DNA of 64,000 bases, taken from NCBI GenBank assembly GCA_036937835.1, contig CM072879.1, forward strand, positions 12,889,001 through 12,953,000, written 5' to 3'. Below, in pieces: positions 62,325-64,000 of this stretch. The position numbers and the translations under genes were made by a program. This DNA comes from Pampus argenteus. Taxonomy: Eukaryota > Chordata > Actinopteri > Scombriformes > Stromateidae. The notes beneath the pieces were generated by a model. That model saw only the letters and a program-made list of their open reading frames with translations. It was not told where the DNA came from and made no database searches. Each line of letters begins with the position of its first letter. Within the stretch, counting starts at the first letter, position 1.

Positions 62325-64000
62325 TCATTGTTTATCAAACTTTGCCATCTCTTTCACAAAGATGAGATGGTCCTCTGGTGACTTTCCATGTGTTTTGCAA
62401 AGGTGCAATTTTATTGCATGTTTGCTCATGAAGGTCCGATTGCACAGTTTGCAGTGATATATTGAGCCAGTGTCTTCATCTGTAAATCCAGATGAAGTGA
62501 ATGTACTGTCCTCTATTCTGCTGACGGCTTGCTGCTCTATTAAATCTATGGAAAGCTTTGAGAGGTCCTTTAGGGTGAACCCAAGGTGGGTCTCCAAATG
62601 GTGAATGTAGGAGGAGGGAGTCCTGAACTGGGACGCACAGTCACTGCACAAAAACAGAGGTTGGCCAGAGTCCATATTTTTTAGGAACTTTGTGCCTCCT
62701 GTCCGCTTTAACTGGTATTTGACATTGGCCAGCCAATGTGAGATAGTAGTCATGGAGAGACCAGTGAATTTACAGATGTGGACCCGTTCCTGGGGTCCCA
62801 AGTCACTTATTACAAACTTTCCCTCAGGAGTCTCCTTAAGACTAGAGACAAACTGGGCCTGAAGAATCAAGAGGTGCTGGGGATTCCAGTTTGACTGTCG
62901 GCCTTTCCGTCTCTGGATGGGAGACAGCTCCTCCAAGCCATCTTCAAACGTACAGCCATCAATGTCAGATTTTTCAGAGATGGAAGATGGGGTTGTAGAC
63001 TTTGGTGTCAAATGGCCAGTCAGATTTTTTACCATGTCTGAAATATCCATCAATGCATTCTCTCGTAGCGGTGGAGATGAAGACTGAGAGAAATTTTTGA
63101 AAGCTGGTTTGCTGTTTATGCTGTTGTTGTTGTTTGGTGTAGTAGAAGTACTCTTAGCTGTACTTCCATTGGTGTTTTTAGATTTTGTCAAGTCCATCGG
63201 CTGATCATCGTCATCATTGTGGTACTGAGTGGCAGGCTCTGCTTGCTTAATCTGAGCTGAGTTGCTATTGATCTTATAAAGCATCGCAAAGGGGTCTATG
63301 AAGGGGGTGGCCACTTTTGAAGCTTTCCCCAAGTGGTTGTTCATGATAGACTGCAAAGCGCTGAGAGGGTTGACAAGTGGTTGTTCAGGCGAGTGATCAG
63401 TGATGATGGCCAGGTTATTGCAGCCGTTGCTTACAGGCTTTTTTGGTGAATCAACTTCACTCTTTATCTGTGTATCTACTTTACTCTCCATCTCTTCGCC
63501 ATCTTTGCCTCTCGACTCAGTCTGGTCCTCTACTGCAGTACTTTTCACTGTATTTGATAGCTTTTCTGGATTGGATGAAGTCTGTTTGTCCTTAGCATTT
63601 GGCAATGGAGATTTTGCAGACCTGCACTTATTCTCTAAGGGTTTTTCCTCTTTTTCATTTTTTACTGAACTTTTTCCTGTCACTTTCTCCACTAGCTTCT
63701 CCATGGCCAGCACATTGTTCTTGTGGCTTGGAGGTGGAGAGGGGCTATTTGGCGAATGAATCAGACTGCCTATATCAGAGGACAGCATCTTCAAACTGTT
63801 GCTGCTGAATAAAGGCTGAACTTGTGCACATGAAGGCAGGGTAGACTTCAAAGACCCATGGAGCTGGTAGGCAGCATGAATGCTGGGGTATCCACCCCAG
63901 GTTGGTGTGCCTGTCTGTGCCTTGCTGATTGCACTTGAAACTGTGTTCTCTAAAGACTTTAAGATGTCCAGGCCACCTTTAGGCGTCTCCTCCAAGTCTT
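62325..64000 (-). CDS. tshz1: teashirt zinc finger homeobox protein 1, C-terminal part, truncated by window edge
   Basis: The open frame runs from the window edge to TGA at 62327-62325; 558 codons are visible and there is no true start here (the first in-frame candidate near the edge is TTG inside the exon). Numbering from 63995, it has GTPTWGGYPSIHAAYQL (30-45), ITDHSPEQPLVNPLSALQS (198-216) and a CtBP-type PMDLT (266-270). An atypical homeodomain about 364-433 (RKGRQSNWNPQHLLILQAQF ... SMTTISHWLANVKYQLKR) is followed by C2H2 fingers C450-H470 and C515-H536, then HGKSPEDHL near the end. This is the teashirt family architecture. TSHZ proteins are nuclear repressors in head, limb and gut development. 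RENALMDISDMVKNLTG, SLKETPEGK and SDLGPQERVH resemble TSHZ1 more than TSHZ2/3 as I recall them, and convergence with the znf516-like gene agrees. The N-terminal fingers lie beyond the window. The C-terminus KEMAKFDKQ is slightly longer than usual. Confidence 0.9.
   Translation of the reverse strand, partial: DLEETPKGGLDILKSLENTVSSAISKAQTGTPTWGGYPSIHAAYQLHGSLKSTLPSCAQVQPLFSSNSLKMLSSDIGSLIHSPNSPSPPPSHKNNVLAMEKLVEKVTGKSSVKNEKEEKPLENKCRSAKSPLPNAKDKQTSSNPEKLSNTVKSTAVEDQTESRGKDGEEMESKVDTQIKSEVDSPKKPVSNGCNNLAIITDHSPEQPLVNPLSALQSIMNNHLGKASKVATPFIDPFAMLYKINSNSAQIKQAEPATQYHNDDDDQPMDLTKSKNTNGSTAKSTSTTPNNNNSINSKPAFKNFSQSSSPPLRENALMDISDMVKNLTGHLTPKSTTPSSISEKSDIDGCTFEDGLEELSPIQRRKGRQSNWNPQHLLILQAQFVSSLKETPEGKFVISDLGPQERVHICKFTGLSMTTISHWLANVKYQLKRTGGTKFLKNMDSGQPLFLCSDCASQFRTPSSYIHHLETHLGFTLKDLSKLSIDLIEQQAVSRIEDSTFTSSGFTDEDTGSIYHCKLCNRTFMSKHAIKLHLCKTHGKSPEDHLIFVKEMAKFDKQ

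Noticed and set aside
63400..63808. Plus-strand ORFs at 63400-63759 and 63599-63808
   Set aside because: They are antisense shadows of the tshz1 coding exon.
1..64000. CRISPR arrays, operons, phage or plasmid modules
   Set aside because: None of the expected structures is present. The window is vertebrate nuclear DNA.

Overview
The window is vertebrate nuclear DNA, almost certainly from a ray-finned fish and most likely a spiny-rayed (percomorph) teleost. Supporting signs are intron-containing genes with canonical GT/AG borders, an AT-rich background full of CA, TA and GA microsatellites, and several repeat families typical of teleosts: a 750-bp hAT-type element with an 8-bp target duplication, many fragments of a 'GGGCTGCAACTAAC' hAT-like element, and a tRNA-derived SINE. 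No bacterial, plasmid or viral gene is visible.

Three real protein-coding genes are supported. (1) Positions 1-596, minus strand: the N-terminal third or so of a relaxin-3/INSL5-type receptor (RXFP3/RXFP4 family), cut by the window start, with a 5' UTR intron. (2) Plus strand: a znf516-like multi-zinc-finger gene. A CpG-rich non-coding exon 1 ends at 5100, a 10-kb intron follows, and coding exons lie at 15258-16614, 17663-18943, 19145-19209 and 19803-19865. All exon phases agree and give a 921-residue protein. (3) 62325-64000, minus strand: the C-terminal part of a teashirt-family protein, best matched to tshz1, with the atypical homeodomain and the last two zinc fingers, cut by the window end.

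The znf516-like and tshz1 genes point tail to tail. Human ZNF516 and TSHZ1 on 18q22-q23 also converge, so the arrangement supports both identifications. The roughly 38 kb between them (23.4-61 kb) is a gene desert. It holds repeats, a tRNA-derived SINE, a MITE nested in an older repeat, perfect hairpins, one intronless coding-like relic with stops at 60.0-60.9 kb, a possible unrecognised terminal exon at 36.8-37.25 kb, an isolated GC-rich promoter-like patch at 38.4 kb and several complex stretches that could be enhancers. Both flanking genes encode nuclear transcription factors of developmental type, so regulatory DNA is expected here, but sequence alone cannot prove it.

No previously undescribed biological system is evident. 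The most interesting observations are the domain losses in the znf516-like protein (internal fingers, the terminal finger, a degenerate CtBP motif), the Asp-to-His change at the conserved TM2 position of the receptor, the coding-like relic near tshz1, the 36.8-kb ORF with its poly(A) signal, and two perfect hairpins.
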